Program-made: the position numbers and the translations under genes
Notes under the pieces: generated by a model
What the model saw: the letters and a program-made list of their open reading frames with translations, nothing else
The model's database searches: none
Told to the model about the DNA's origin: nothing
Source of the DNA: Aspidapion aeneum
Lineage: Eukaryota > Arthropoda > Insecta > Coleoptera > Brentidae
DNA: 64,000 nt
Direction: 5' to 3'
Assembly: GCA_963576565.1 (NCBI GenBank)
Contig: OY755042.1
Span: 744,001-808,000 of the forward strand
Shown: in pieces, positions 10,788-22,300 of the stretch
Numbering within the stretch: the stretch's first letter is position 1
How the letters are laid out: every line of letters starts with the position of its first letter

Positions 10788-13700
10788 CAGTCGGGGACTT
10801 AATAAATGGCCGCTGCCATTTTCAGAAGAGCTTGGATAAGAATCCCAATACCGGCCGAGGTTATTGACCGGATTTCGTGGCGCGTCGTTCAACACATATA
10901 ATTTATTCGCATTCCTGGGTTAAATTTAATCATGAAAAATTTCGCTTAGGTCTGTATTCGGTTTGAATGTTCGGTTAAAAAAATACACATAATTGCAGAA
11001 AAAATTAGCTTTGGTCTGTAGTCCGTTTGAATGTTCGGTTAAAAAACTTAACTTTGTAAAAATATGTTTTATAATACATTAAATTAAACTTCTCGGTGCC
11101 CTCTATATCACCAATATCAAAGGTAAAGGACAAGTGTTTATAATAATGTCGCGAGAGGCCGCCAAAGTCACTTCAGTTTTGAGTTTTGGCAATTTAAACT
11201 TTTATTTATTTCTTACAAACACAAACCTTTAGACCAACTTTTGGGGTCTTTTTTCTTACTTTGTGAGGCAAGCAATAAAAATATAACAATTGTTTTGACG
11301 TATTTCCAATAGCAAAAAGTTGACTTTTTTTACCACATTATTAATTTTTGGAAAATTTTCAACTTATGATTCTAATTTTCTCGATAACCATTACATCTAC
11401 AACTGTAATATTTTCAGGTTAGTGTAAGGGACTCGGTAGCTTCTTCGTGGCACAGTATCAACTAAATGTTTTTTTTAATTTTTGATGAAAATTTTCCTGA
11501 CCAAAGGGGTACCCAAAAAGTGCAGTTTTTTAATTTTTTTAAATTGCTAACTTTGTAAAAATATATATTATAATACATTAAATTAAACTTCTCGGGTCCC
11601 TCTCTATCACCATACAAAAGGTTAAGTATAAGTGTTTATAATAATGCCGCGAGAGGCCGCCAAAGTCACTTCAGTTTTGAGTTTTGGCAATTTAAACTTT
11701 TATTTATTTCTTACAAACACAAACCTTTAGACCAACTTTTGGGGTCTTTTTTCTTACTTTATGAGGCAAGCAATAAAAATATAACAATTGTTTTGACGTA
11801 TATCCAATAGCAAAAAAGTTGACTTTTTTTTGACAAAATTTTTAATTTTTTGAAAATTTACAACTTTTGATTTTATTTTTCTCGAACACCATTACATCTA
11901 CAACTGTAATATTTTCAGGTTAGTATAAGGGACTCGGTAGCTTCTTTGTGGCACAGTATCAACTAAATGTTTTTATTGAAATTTTTTATGAAAATTTTCC
12001 TGACCAAAGGGGTACCCAAAAAGTGCAGTTTTTTAATTTTTTAAATTGCTAACTTTGTAAAAATATATATTATAATACATTAAATCAAACTTCTCGGGGC
12101 TCTCTATATCACCATATAAAAAGTTAAGGACAAGAGTTTATAATATTGCCGCGAGAGGCCGCCAAAGTCACTACAGTTTTGAGTTTTAGCAATTTAAACT
12201 TTTATTTATTTCTTACAAGCACAAACCTTTAGGCCAACTTTTGGAGTCTTTTTTATTACTTTATGAGGCAAGCAATAAAAATATAACAATTGTTTTGACG
12301 TATATCCAATAGCAAAAAAATTTTAATTTTTTTGACAAAATTTTTAATTTTTTGAAAATATACAACTTTTGATTTTATTTTCATCGAACAACCTTTTCAT
12401 CTACAACTGTAATATTTTCAGGTTAGTATAAGGGACTCGGTAGCTTCTTTGTAGCACAGTATCAACAAAATGTTTTTTTTTTTAATTTTTGATGAAAATT
12501 TTCCTGACCAAAGGAGTACCCAAAAAGTGCAGTTCCCTTTAAATTTTTTTAAATTGGTAACTTTGTAAAAATATATATTATAATACATTCAATTAAGCTT
12601 CTCGGGTCCCTCTATATAACGATGTAAAAGTTAATGGACAGGTATTTATAATAATGCCGAGAGAGACCGCCAAAGTCACTTCAGTTTTGAGTTTTGGCAA
12701 TTTAAACTTTTATTTATTTCTTACAAACACAAACCTTTAGACCAACTTTTGGGGTCTTTTTTATTTCTTTGTGAGGCAAGCAATAAAAATATAACAATTG
12801 TTTTGACGTATATCCAATAGCAAAAAAGTTCACTTTTTTTTTCAAACCTTTGAATTTTTTGAAAATTTTCAACTTTTGATTTTATTTTTCTCGAAAACTG
12901 TTACATGTACACCTGTAATATTTTCAGGTTAGTATAAGGGACTCGGTAGCTTCTTCGTGGCAGAGTATCAACAAAATGTTTTTTTTGAATTTTTGACGAA
13001 AATTTTCCTGACCAAAAAGGTACCCAAAAAGTGCAGTTTTTAAATTTTTTTAAATTGTTAACTTTGTAAAAATATATATTATAATACATTAAATTAAGCT
13101 TCTCGGACCCCTCTATATGAGGATGTAAACAGTTAAAGGACAGGTATTTATAATAATGCCGAGAGAGACCGACAAAGTCACTTCAGTTTTGAGTTTTGGC
13201 AATTTAAACTTTTATTTATTTCTTACAAACACAAACCTTTAGACCAACTTTTGGGGTCTTTTTTATTTCTTTGTGAGGCAAGCAATAAAAATATAACAAT
13301 TGTTTTGACGTATATCCAATAGCAACAAAGTTGACTTTTTTTTGACAAAATTTTTAATTTTTTGAAAATTTACAACTTTTGATTTTATTTTTCTCGAACA
13401 CCATTACATCTACAACTGTAATATTTTCAGGTTAGTATAAGGGACTCGGTGGCTTCTTTGTGGCACAGTATCAACTAAATGTTTTTTTGGAAATTTTTGA
13501 TGAAAATTTTCCTGACCCCCAAAAAGTGCAGTTTTTTAATTTTTTTAAATTGCTAACTTTGTAAAAAGACATATTATAATACATTAAATTAAACTTCTCG
13601 TGCCCTCTATATTACCAGTATAAAAGGTAAAGGACAAGTGTTTATAATAATGTCGCGAGAGGCCGCCAAAGTCACTCCAGTTTTGAGTTTTGGCAATTTA

Positions 13701-14212
13701 AACTTTTATTTATTTCTTACAAACACAAACATTTAAACCAACTTTTGGGGTCTTTTTTAATTCTTTGTGAGGCAAGCAATAAAAATATAACAATTGTTTT
13801 GACGCATATCCAATAGCAAAAAAAATACACATAATAGTGATTTTTCAGGATTTCAATTTATTGTTTTTTATTACATACTTGCATAGAATAACACAAATGC
13901 AACATGTTTGTATTCCTAGCTATTTTTAAAATGGTAAGTTTTAAAAGTGTAAAGCTAAAATAAATAAATACAAGCAAAAATTGGTTATTTGAGTAAGGGC
14001 GTTTATCGGCCAATATTCCAAATAGTTATTAATTTCAATAGCAAAAATTGCTTTGCACAAAACAACGACAGCCGATCGACGTGGAGTCGAAGGAATGAAA
14101 GCGCGCGATACGATGTTCAATAATTCATTCATTCATAAACCTCGCTCGGTATTGGGATTCTTATCCAAGCTCTTCTGAAAACGGCAGCGGCCATTTATTA
14201 AGTCCCCGACTG
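10788..14212. mobile_element. Non-autonomous Tc1/mariner-type TIR element, 3.4 kb, carrying a satellite array
   Basis: The ends start CAGTCGGGGAC on the left and finish GTCCCCGACTG on the right. The inverted match continues for about 75 bp through GGCCGC, AGAGCTTGGATAAGAATCCC and AATACCG. TA flanks both ends (10786-10787 and 14213-14214), as expected for a TA-targeting element. The interior has no transposase; it is dominated by six ~500-bp tandem units (11040-13830). A 210-bp relative with the same ends is at 57660-57869. Confidence 0.85.
11040..13830. repeat. Six tandem ~500-bp units inside a TIR element
   Basis: The landmark GAGAGGCCGCCAAAGTCAC (or GAGAGACCG variants) occurs at 11153, 11651, 12153, 12661, 13163 and 13657, a spacing of 494-508 bp. 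Each unit also contains CAATTTAAACTTTTATTTAT, GAGGCAAGCAATAAAAATAT and GGGACTCGGTAGCTTCTT. Units are roughly 90% alike by eye. The array fills the TIR element almost from end to end. Confidence 0.85.
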
Positions 14213-14539
14213 TACTAGGAAAGTGTATACTTAAGTTATTACTGACTTATTTTCTTAGTTCTGAAAGTTTATGAGATGATAGGTTGTATTATAACAAAAG
14301 CTTAAAATACCATCTGGCTGATATTTAAAAGCCCCAAAGCTCTTCCAGAGTTATATGATGCCCGTCAATTTGACACATTCGATTTATGTTAATGTTTCTA
14401 AGACCTACCGACAAATGAGGAGAGAATTATTTTCCTTATTTTAAGACTAAACGTTCCTATGCAAACGCTTTGTTGTCGATCTACAAAATGTTGTTTAAAG
14501 TTTGTTTCTTGTATATTGGTTTTACAAAAGTGAACGGAA

Positions 14540-14810
14540 GAGTCTTAAAAGCCGTCGTAAGTATTTTAAGGGACCGGAAGTAAGTGAAACTTAACCGAAA
14601 GTGACGGAAACACAATTGAAAGGGAGAAAAAATTACAAAAGCGGCCGTAAGTGAATAAAAATGTACCGGAAATAACTTAAAGTGAACCGAAAGTGACCTA
14701 AAATAACTGAAAACTGACTAAACGTGAACTTGAGGTTACTGAAAGTAAACCGTAAGTGTCCGGAAATGACTAAAAGTGGCCGGAAGTGACTGAAATAAAA
14801 TCTCACCTAA
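14540..14810. repeat. Degenerate minisatellite of AAGTGACCGGAAATGACT type
   Basis: Short units of ~10-18 bp built on AAGTGAC, CCGGAAGTGA and AACCGAAAGTGA recur irregularly. No coding content. Confidence 0.6.
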
Positions 14811-15271
14811 CCTAACCCCGGCGCATTTCTAAAAAATGTTCTAGTAGTTTTTTTACATTCCAACTTGTTTTTTCCTACGACGATATTTTGTTTAATTTTC
14901 TGGTAGTTTTTTTAGATTGCAATTTTTTCTTACAAATACATTTTTTCGAAAATTTGCCTGCGCCTGCGGCGCATTTTTTATCACTTCTTCAGTATTCTTT
15001 TAATATTGCAGAAACTTTTTTCTACGGCGCCACTTTTTAGCAACTTTTTTTTTAGTGCTTAATTTTCGCTTGCGGCACAATTTTTTTTAAAACCTATGTA
15101 ATGCGATTTTTTCTAAAAGGTACCTACTTATTTTTTTTCAATTTTGTAGTATCTACATAGTGAGTTTTAATCTAGATTGCATCATTTTATTTATTTTGAG
15201 GTTGCAGGCCTTTCGATCCTAAGAGACATTCTCGCAAAAAAAGACTATGTTCAAGTCAGTCAGTAAATTAA

Positions 15272-15850
15272 TAGATAGTTTAAAGGCCTTCACACACACA
15301 ATTTACGTAATCCGTAGCATGGCGCATAGCGGGCTTTCAACCAATCAGCGATCGAATAGCAGCGGCCATATTGGATTTACGTAAGAAAAGTCCATAAGGT
15401 TGAACTTCTTACGCGTTATGTTTTTTTGTGTGTGATCGGCTTAAGCATGAGATTTGACAGTTACGCAAGCGCACTTCGTCACACCGTCGTCAATGTCACG
15501 TTAGGAGCTTACGTATTTACGTTAGCTTACGGCAGTCTGCGGGCACCTTAACGTTACCAAAGAATGGAATTGGTTGATTGAACGATCGAAAAATGAGGCT
15601 TAGACGATAATTTCCGCTTCCAGTACAAACGATTCTTTGCAAATATATTCCTACTGTAGTTGAAAAGACAAAAAACAAAATTGTAACATCAAAAAACACA
15701 GTGCTGAATTCCATATTCTCTGCTATTAGTAGACTTGTCATGGTAACGTAAAAACATTCAACTTAAACTCAAATTTGGAACAAAACGTAGAGCGCTTAAC
15801 GTGCAGTTTTACGTAAAATACGTAGGACAACTTAAACTATCTAATCTCGA
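15272..15850. mobile_element. Possible TIR element just upstream of ZCCHC8
   Basis: AGATAGTTTAAAGG near 15275 faces CAACTTAAACTATCT near 15840. Motifs of the form TTACGTAA are scattered between them (15302, 15375, 15510, 15810). It ends about 115 bp before the ZCCHC8 start codon, so it may contribute promoter sequence. The boundaries are approximate and the ends imperfect. Confidence 0.4.
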
Positions 15851-15966
15851 ACGCACCCTTCTGCGTGTGCCTAAATATAGGACAGTCTTTTTTAAATTCC
15901 AACTTCATGGCAAGCATTTTGTCGCTGTCATCTGTCATAACAAAATTTTCTTGTGAGAACTAAGAA

Positions 15967-16303
15967 ATGGCATCCAAAAACCGTAAAAGAAAAAGCCCAA
16001 AAAGCGCCATTTTCCTCGAGGTAAGCCACGAAGACTTGTCTTCGGACTGTTCAGCTGACGAAGCAGCAGAGCCCGAGGCGAAGGTTGCTAAAACGCGCGG
16101 CTCGGACGTGTCGGATTCCCGCACATCTTTGGAATCTAACCTCAAAATCGAAGAAAAACTTGCAGCTATCAAAAAAACTTTTCAAAACAAAACTGAGGAC
16201 AGTAAAAAATTAAGACGGGATGATGAATTAGGTGTGGAGGTCCACGTGGAAAGCAACAAAATTGTTTTGGATGAAAGCCAGTTGGTTGAGACTCCAGTCA
16301 AGG
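15967..16303 (+). CDS. ZCCHC8: ZCCHC8 exon 1 (start codon to donor)
   Basis: Codes residues 1-112 plus the first base of codon 113. The ATG at 15967 is preceded by AAGAA and is the first ATG of a frame that stays open to the donor; it begins with a basic stretch (MASKNRKRKSPKS). The region is acidic, serine-rich and probably disordered, with a short predicted helix (KIEEKLAAIKKTFQNK) near the end. The donor is GTAAGT at 16304; frame and phase match exon 2 exactly. GC content is visibly higher than in the flanks, as expected for real coding sequence. There is no domain here that by itself identifies the gene; the assignment comes from exons 3, 4 and 6. Confidence 0.85.
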
Positions 16304-17000
16304 GTAAGTTTGTTGAGTCCCATTTAAGCCTAGTTAGTTACATAGTAGATTATATGATGATGAAAAAATAATTATTATTTTCTTTACTTAGGATTATATA
16401 TTTTATAAAGTTAAGCTCAGTTCATTAAACTTACCCTAAGCCGAATTAGAGTAACTTAAGACGAAATTTTCTCGATTTTTACAGTTTTTCTGAAGTTTTT
16501 CACTTGTATTTTCTGTAAACATCTTATTCTATGCATTTAGGAACCTTGCTAACTAAAAAAACAACACTTTTTTAATTTTTTTTTAAAAGTTAGTCTAATT
16601 TGGCTTAGGTTAAGTTTATGTAAGTTAATTTCATTTAATCTAATGTAATTTATGAGGCTGAACCAATCTTTAGAACTTAGATATAGGATTGTTTTGACAA
16701 GTTGATAATAGTAAAATAAAAATGAATTGAATTTGCAAGCAAAAACAATATTAATCTTGGTAAAACTACTTAAATTTAAAAAAAATGTGTTAATACAAAA
16801 ATTGTTTGGTTTTAAAAAGGGTGTAAAACTAGCTTTAAAAGGGGCCTGATGAATTTAATGACACAAATTTTGTAGAAAAACATTTTTAAGATTATTTACA
16901 ATTTTTTTTTGCTGATTATGCTGTATTTTTTGAAAAAGATGAAAAAAAATCCTGTAAAATCAGCTATTTAAACTGGGTGTGTCTAAAATGTTGACCAGTC
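16304..17000 (+). other. Intron 1, 5' part
   Basis: AT-rich intronic sequence with scattered TAACTTAAG/CTTAGG-type words (16390-16680) and no recognisable element or ORF. Confidence 0.5.
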
Positions 17001-18780
17001 AATAATTTGTTGACCATGCCCTTCCCCTTGCCTGATTTTAATGAAACTTAGTGGGAGTATTAAACAGCACAAACTAAACCTTGAAAATTTCACCCCCTAA
17101 CCTTAAATAGGGGTTGCAGACTGAAAAAACTCGAATGACCCGCGAAAATCTGCTTGACCAGGTACTTATTCTTATCCGATTTTGATGAAATTTGGTAGGA
17201 ATATTAAAGAGCACAAAATTAACCTTCCATGACAATTTCACCACCCTACCCCCTCAAATAGGGGTTGCAGACTGAAAAAACTCGATTGACCTGAAAAAAT
17301 CTGCTTGACCGGGTACTTATTCTTATCCGATTTTGTTGAAATTTGGTATGAATATTAAAGAGCAACAAAGTTAACCTTCCATGAACATTTCACCCCCTAA
17401 CCCCTCAAATAGGGGTTGCAGACTAAAAAACTCGATTGACCCGCGAAATTTTCCTTGACCGGGTACTTATTCTTATCCGATTTTTATAAAATTTGGTAGG
17501 AATATTAAAGAGCACAAAGTTAACCTTCCATGAAAATTTCACCCCCTAACCCCTCACATAGGGGTTGCAGACTGAAAAAACTTGATTGACTTGAGAAAAT
17601 CTGCTTGACCAGGTACTTATTCTTATCCTATTTTGATGAAATTTGGTGGGAATATTAAAGAGCACAAAGTTAACCTTCCATGAAAATTTCACCCCCTAAC
17701 CCCTCACATAGGGGTTGCAGACTGAAAAAACTCGAATGACCCGCGAAAATCTGCTTGACCAGGTACTTATTCTTATCCGATTTTGATGAAATTTGGTAGG
17801 AATATTAAAGAGCACAAAATTAACCTTCCATGACAATTTCACCCCCCTACCCCCTCAAATAGGGGTTGCAGACTGAAAAAACTCGATTGACCTGAAAAAA
17901 TCTGCTTGACCGGGTACTTATTCTTATCCGATTTTGTTGAAATTTGGTATGAATATTAAAGAGCAACAAAGTTAACCTTCCATGAACATTTCACCCCCTA
18001 ACCCCTCAAATAGGGGTTGCAGACTAAAAAACTTGATTGACCCGCGAAATTTTCCTTGACCGGGTACTTATTCTTATCCGATTTTTATAAAATTTGGTAG
18101 GAATATTAAAGAGCACAAAGTTAACCTTCCATGAAAATTTCACCCCCTAACCCCTCACATAGGGGTTGCAGACTGAAAAAACTTGATTGACTTGAGAAAA
18201 TCTGCTTGACCAGGTACTTATTCTTATCCTATTTTGATGAAATTTGGTGGGAATATTAAAGAGCACAAAGTTAACCTTCCATGAAAATTTCACCCCCTAA
18301 CCCCTCACATAGGGGTTGCAGACTGAAAAAACTCGATTGACCCGTAAAAATCTGCTTGACCGGGTACTTATTCTTATTCGATTTTGATGAAATTTGGTAG
18401 GAATATTAAAGAGCACAAAATTAACCTTCCTTGACAATTTCACCCCCCTAACCCCTCAAATAGGGGTTGCAGACTGAAAAAACTCGATTTACCCGTGAAA
18501 ATCTCCTTGACCGGGTACTTATTCTTAACCGATTTTTATAAAATTTGGTAGGAATATTAAAGAGCACAAAGTTAACCTTCCATGAAAATTTCACTCCCCT
18601 AACCCCTCACATAGGGGTTGCAGACTGAAAAAACTCGATTGACTCGCGAAAATCTGCTTGACCGCAGGTACTTATTCTTATCTGATTCTGATGAAATCTG
18701 GTAGGAATATTATATCGCACAAAGTTAACCTTTAGTGAAAATTTCACCCCCCTAACCCCTCAAATAGGGGTTGCAAACTG
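17000..18780. repeat. ~150-bp satellite array, 12 units, with 4-unit higher-order repeat
   Basis: GGGGTTGCAGACTGAAAA occurs at about 17110, 17261, 17412, 17561, 17711, 17862, 18013, 18162, 18312, 18463, 18613 and, altered, 18767, a period of 149-154 bp. Each unit contains TACTTATTCTTATCCGATTT and AATATTAAAGAGCACAAA. Variants repeat in the same order every four units: the block starting near 17130 is nearly identical to that starting near 17731 (offset 601), sharing for example CTCGAATGACCCGCG in one unit only. This shows a recent duplication of a four-unit block within intron 1. Confidence 0.9.
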
Positions 18781-19769
18781 CTCCTTAATATAAGCTACCG
18801 GTGCAGTTACATACAGAAACAAGTGCTTTAAAAAAGCTTGAACCATATAATGTAAGAGATTTTTTTTTTGGTGTCTGCTTCTGATTGCTTTAGATTTTGC
18901 TTTAGATCTTATTAAATTTGATGGCTTGGGATTTCATCAAACTCATATAACTAAAAAATATAACAAAACATAAATATATACTTAAAAATACACATCTTCA
19001 TCATTGAAGTTTTAAATATTTTAATAAATTTTATAAACTGTAGGGACATTATTTTGCAATGGTTTTGATTATTATTTTATTTTTGTTTTTGACTTTTTAA
19101 TTTGTTCTAATTTGTTTGTTTGATAGTCCTAATGTTCTAGTTAAGGATGTCTTTTATTAAAGTGTGTTTAACTTGAAAAGGAAAAACTTTTTTATGACTT
19201 TTTAGATTTTATTTTGTGTGTAACATTTTTGTTTTTTTTTAGTCAACATAGAAAGCACTATGCATTTATCAATTGTTTAGCGTTATTCGGAAAGTATGTG
19301 TAGTATTTCTACAGACGCGAACAGTGTTACCTTCCTTGTTTTTTTCCTTGGATCACAGAAATGTGCTTAATTCAATGTGTAAGACATATATAATTCATTT
19401 AACTAAATCACGTAATTATTACCTATATCATACATTTGTGTCAAACACTGAGCTATGCCCAAACTCTACATAGGTGCGTTTCTACAAACATTGAATGAAG
19501 GAGGGAGGGGAGAGGGAGGGGGGGAAATAGTAAAATATTGTTGAAAAAAATCTTGAAGCATATGCAGAAAGAATTTTTGAATTTGCTCTATATTTGTAGA
19601 AGTTACAGCTACAACCATTACTAATAAGCCCAGCCTGTGGACAGGAAGAAGAGACATCAAGACACCAAAATTCTTGAAAAAATGTCTTTTTAAGTGCCAT
19701 CCATCATTTTTTGGATATTTCTAACCATCCGAATAGTTATATTTACAAGAGATATTCTATAATTTTTAG
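18781..19769 (+). other. Intron 1, 3' part
   Basis: Unremarkable AT-rich intron with one G-rich purine tract at 19498-19524. The acceptor is TTTTTAG at 19763-19769. Confidence 0.5.
19498..19524 (+). other. G-rich tract with quadruplex potential
   Basis: A 27-nt run made only of G and A, with several GGG runs (AAGGAGGGAGGGGAGAGGGA followed by seven more G). It lies on the transcribed-sense strand of intron 1, about 245 bp upstream of exon 2. The spacing suits a G-quadruplex; a function is not implied. Confidence 0.5.
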
Positions 19770-19978
19770 ATAGAAAAAAGACACTTCAACCTAAAAAGGT
19801 CATTAAAGCCACCGAGAAAAAAACAAAGAAAAAGAAAGTTGTAAAGAACAGTGATATACTTGCTTTGAAGGATGAAGATATTTCAGTTATTGAACCCAAC
19901 AACCAGCTAACGTGCCATAGTGATCAGCAAACAAGTAGCTGTCCTGAAAATATTGACCTAACTTTGGAAGATGGAGAG
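19770..19978 (+). CDS. ZCCHC8: ZCCHC8 exon 2
   Basis: Codes residues 113-182. The acceptor TTTTTAG ends at 19769; exon 1 leaves one base, which completes a GAT codon here, giving DRKKTLQPKKVIK. A lysine-rich block (TEKKTKKKKVVK) looks like a nuclear localisation signal, consistent with the nuclear role of the protein. The rest is polar and acidic (SDILALKDEDISVIEP..., LTLEDGE). The donor GTAACA at 19979 is weaker than the others in this gene, and a TIR element begins only 12 bp into the intron. The frame is open and phase 0 at the end, joining exon 3 cleanly. Confidence 0.8.
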
Positions 19979-19990
19979 GTAACAAAATAT

Positions 19991-20500
19991 CGAGGGGTGA
20001 ACAGCTAACCCAAAATGTGTACACCGATTGTGAAAATCCACAATCTTTTGTTAAGATTGTGTAAAGATTGTGAGGGATTGTGGAGGACTGGCAGCGGTGT
20101 AGCGTGCCTGAAGGGGCGGGGGGCGACAGCCCATCAAAAATTCTTGTGACCAAAAAACAAAAAAAAAAGTCATCATGTCTATAGTTTCCTTTGCGAGGGA
20201 TTGTGAAGGACTGTGGTAAGATTGTGAGGGTAGGTAAGATTCTGAAATATTGTGAGGGGTTGTGGTAAGATTGTGACAGATTGGGACAGACTGTGTAAAG
20301 ATTGTGAAGGATTGTGAAAGATTGTGAGGGGTTGGGATGGATTGTGTCAAGATTGTGAGGGATTGTGAAGGATTGTGGTAAGATTGTGAGGGATTGTGAA
20401 GGATTGTGGTAAGATTGTGACAGATTGTAAGTGACTGGGAGGGATTGTGTAAAGATTGTGAGAAATGTGTACACCGATTGTGAGAGCTGTTCACCCCTCG
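19991..20500. mobile_element. TIR element filled with GATTGTGAGG minisatellite
   Basis: Ends are CGAGGGGTGAACAGCT and its inverse AGCTGTTCACCCCTCG. The flanking 8-mers CAAAATAT (19983-19990) and CAAAATAC (20501-20508) differ at one base and probably represent an 8-bp target duplication, suggesting hAT. The interior is mostly a 10-24-bp minisatellite (GATTGTGAGGGATTGTGG and variants), plus a GC-rich segment (GGGGCGGGGGGCGACAGCCC). The element begins 12 bp after the exon 2 donor. Confidence 0.75.
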
Positions 20501-20639
20501 CAAAATACTTGCGAACTTGATGTGTGATTATGTGACAGGAGATTTCTAGGTTAAAAAGTTTGTTTCCTTTTGATTTGTTTTTGTTTTTTAGATAATAGCA
20601 TGGCAGAGCGCTGCTGCGGCGCGCAGAATAAACACAAGT

Positions 20640-20775
20640 AAAACCCGGTTCCCACCTACGAATTTTTCGTGCGTGCCCGCGCAGGCGTCACATGACTTTC
20701 ATAACATTTCATATGAAGATCATGTGACCCATGAGCGGGCATCCACGAAAAAGTGTAGGTGGGAACCGGGTGACA
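20640..20775. mobile_element. Small palindromic MITE
   Basis: ACCCGGTTCCCACCTAC at 20643 is matched by GTAGGTGGGAACCGGGT ending near 20771. Inner arms also pair (TTTTTCGTG with CACGAAAAA, GTCACATGA with TCATGTGAC). ~130 bp, non-coding. The target duplication is unclear. Confidence 0.65.
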
Positions 20776-21016
20776 CGGGTAAAATAAGAAAGTAATTTTG
20801 CCCTATAGGAAATTAATAGGTTAAAAAAGGGAAATTTTCAAGGTTGTCTTCCAGATAAAATGGCCGCGGTGTTGTAACGTCATCTAAAAGTGACCTGCGA
20901 AAAACTAGCGAAACTAACCTACAGTGGATAGAATAGACCGGTGTTCGGATCTTATAAATATATGTCGAATTTTCACGTCACTGGTGGTCCAGCTGATTTT
21001 TGTAAACAAAAGTTAG

Positions 21017-21418
21017 ATATGATATGAACAACTAATATTTTTTGAATTTTTTTGAAAACTAAGGCAATTTTCCTACTATTTTGTAGTATATTCTTTTAAA
21101 ATAATATTTTTCAGACATACCAGTCGTTATTTTTTTTTAGCCTGCATCATTTCTCTTTACACAAAAATTCAAATTCGAAGAAAATAATGTGTTCGTTTCA
21201 GCTCCAAAAATAATCCGCTGACCTACATCTTTGTTTACTTTCCATGTCCTCGGTTCATCTTTGATACTAAACGATCACATTCAGTTTGACTTGTAGTTTA
21301 AGTTTTGTGTAATAAAAAATAAAGCGGGCTAAAAAAAAATAACGACAATACGTCTAGAAAATTATATTTTATAAAATAAAAATATTAGTTGTTCCATTGT
21401 TCGTATCATATCTCTATA
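21017..21418. mobile_element. Inverted-repeat element inserted at a second minisatellite element
   Basis: GATATGATATGAACAACTAA near 21017 is the complement of the right end TTAGTTGTTCCATTGTTCGT plus ATCATATC, and the inner blocks AGCCTGC/GCGGGCT and CGTTATTTTTTTTTAG also pair. It sits directly at the left edge of the minisatellite at 21424 and probably explains why that copy lacks its left terminus. Confidence 0.6.
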
Positions 21419-21423
21419 TCTTT

Positions 21424-21804
21424 TGCTAAGATTGTGTAAAGATTGTGAGGGATTGTGGTAAGATTGTGAGGGATTGTGGAGGAATGTGCAGCGGTGTAGC
21501 GTGCCTGAAGGGGCGGGGGCGACAGCCCATCAAAAAATTCTTGTGACCAAAAAAAAAGAAAAAAAAAAGGTCATCATTTCTATAGTTTCCTTTGAGAGGG
21601 ATTGTGAAGGACTGACAGATTGTGAGGGGTTGTGGTAAGATTGTGAGTGATTGGGACAGACTGTGTAAAGATTGTGAAGGATTGTGGGATGAAGGATTGT
21701 GAAAGACTGTGAGTGATTGGGATGGATTGTGTAAAGATTGTGAGGGATTGTGGTAAGATTGTGAGAAATGTATACACCGATTGTGAGAGCTGTTCACCCC
21801 TCGA
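21424..21804. mobile_element. Second copy of the GATTGTGAGG minisatellite element, left end lost
   Basis: Same interior as 19991-20500, including the GGGGCGGGGGCGACAGCCCA block, and the same right end GAGCTGTTCACCCCTCG. The left CGAGGGGTGAACAGCT end is missing. Confidence 0.75.
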
Positions 21805-21814
21805 TTTCTACCTT

Positions 21815-22300
21815 CCTAGCCCGCATAGCGATGGCTAGAAAAGGTATTATTTTCGACGAATTTTTTTTTTTCCAGACGCCAAAAATGTGTTATTTGAGTG
21901 TATTTTGACCTACCCTAGCAGTATCGTCGTGATGTCTGTGTGTGTATGTGTATGTAACTCTGTCCGTAACGCGATAGCTCCTAAACCGCCCAACCGATGT
22001 GCATGAAATTTGTAGGTAAAATGATATTCGATACTGTAACGAGCTGATTTTGGTCGAAATTCATTAATGCTAATGACAGTTTTTTAACAGTTAAAAAGTT
22101 AAAAAACTTTTTAACAGAGCGTCGCATCAATATGCGGTTGTCGGAATATAGTAGCGCATATTTTTTTCAAAAATTTATGTCATAACCAAAAACTTGGTAG
22201 GAGCTTTCGTTTCGGAAAAATTTACAAAAAACTGTTTTTAAAGTTGATATAGCATGGAGTTTACTTGAAGTGTGCTAATGGGTTAGGAAGGTATCAGATC
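21815..22300. repeat. ACCTTCCTA-bounded dispersed repeat
   Basis: Starts TACCTTCCTAGCCCGC, contains CGTAACGCGATAGCTCCTAA, and ends in the inverted motif GGGTTAGGAAGGTA at about 22280. Related fragments lie at 24238-24275 (CTGATACCTTCCTAACCCAT) and 29028-29120 (ACCTTCCTAACCTGCGCAGC followed by ATCGTCGTGATGT). No ORF; the family is unknown to me. Confidence 0.5.

Noticed and set aside
15960..16172. Minus-strand frame of 70 residues opposite ZCCHC8 exon 1
   Set aside because: Antisense shadow of real coding sequence.
17000..18780. Possible CRISPR array because of regularly spaced repeats
   Set aside because: The whole 150-bp unit is repeated with no unique spacers, and the context is eukaryotic.
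19887..20503. Overlapping minus-strand frames of 195 and 150 residues
   Set aside because: They are the complement of the GATTGTGAGG minisatellite (repeated HNPSQSLTI) and run into ZCCHC8 exon 2 antisense; no independent gene is supported. The same applies to 21426-21797.
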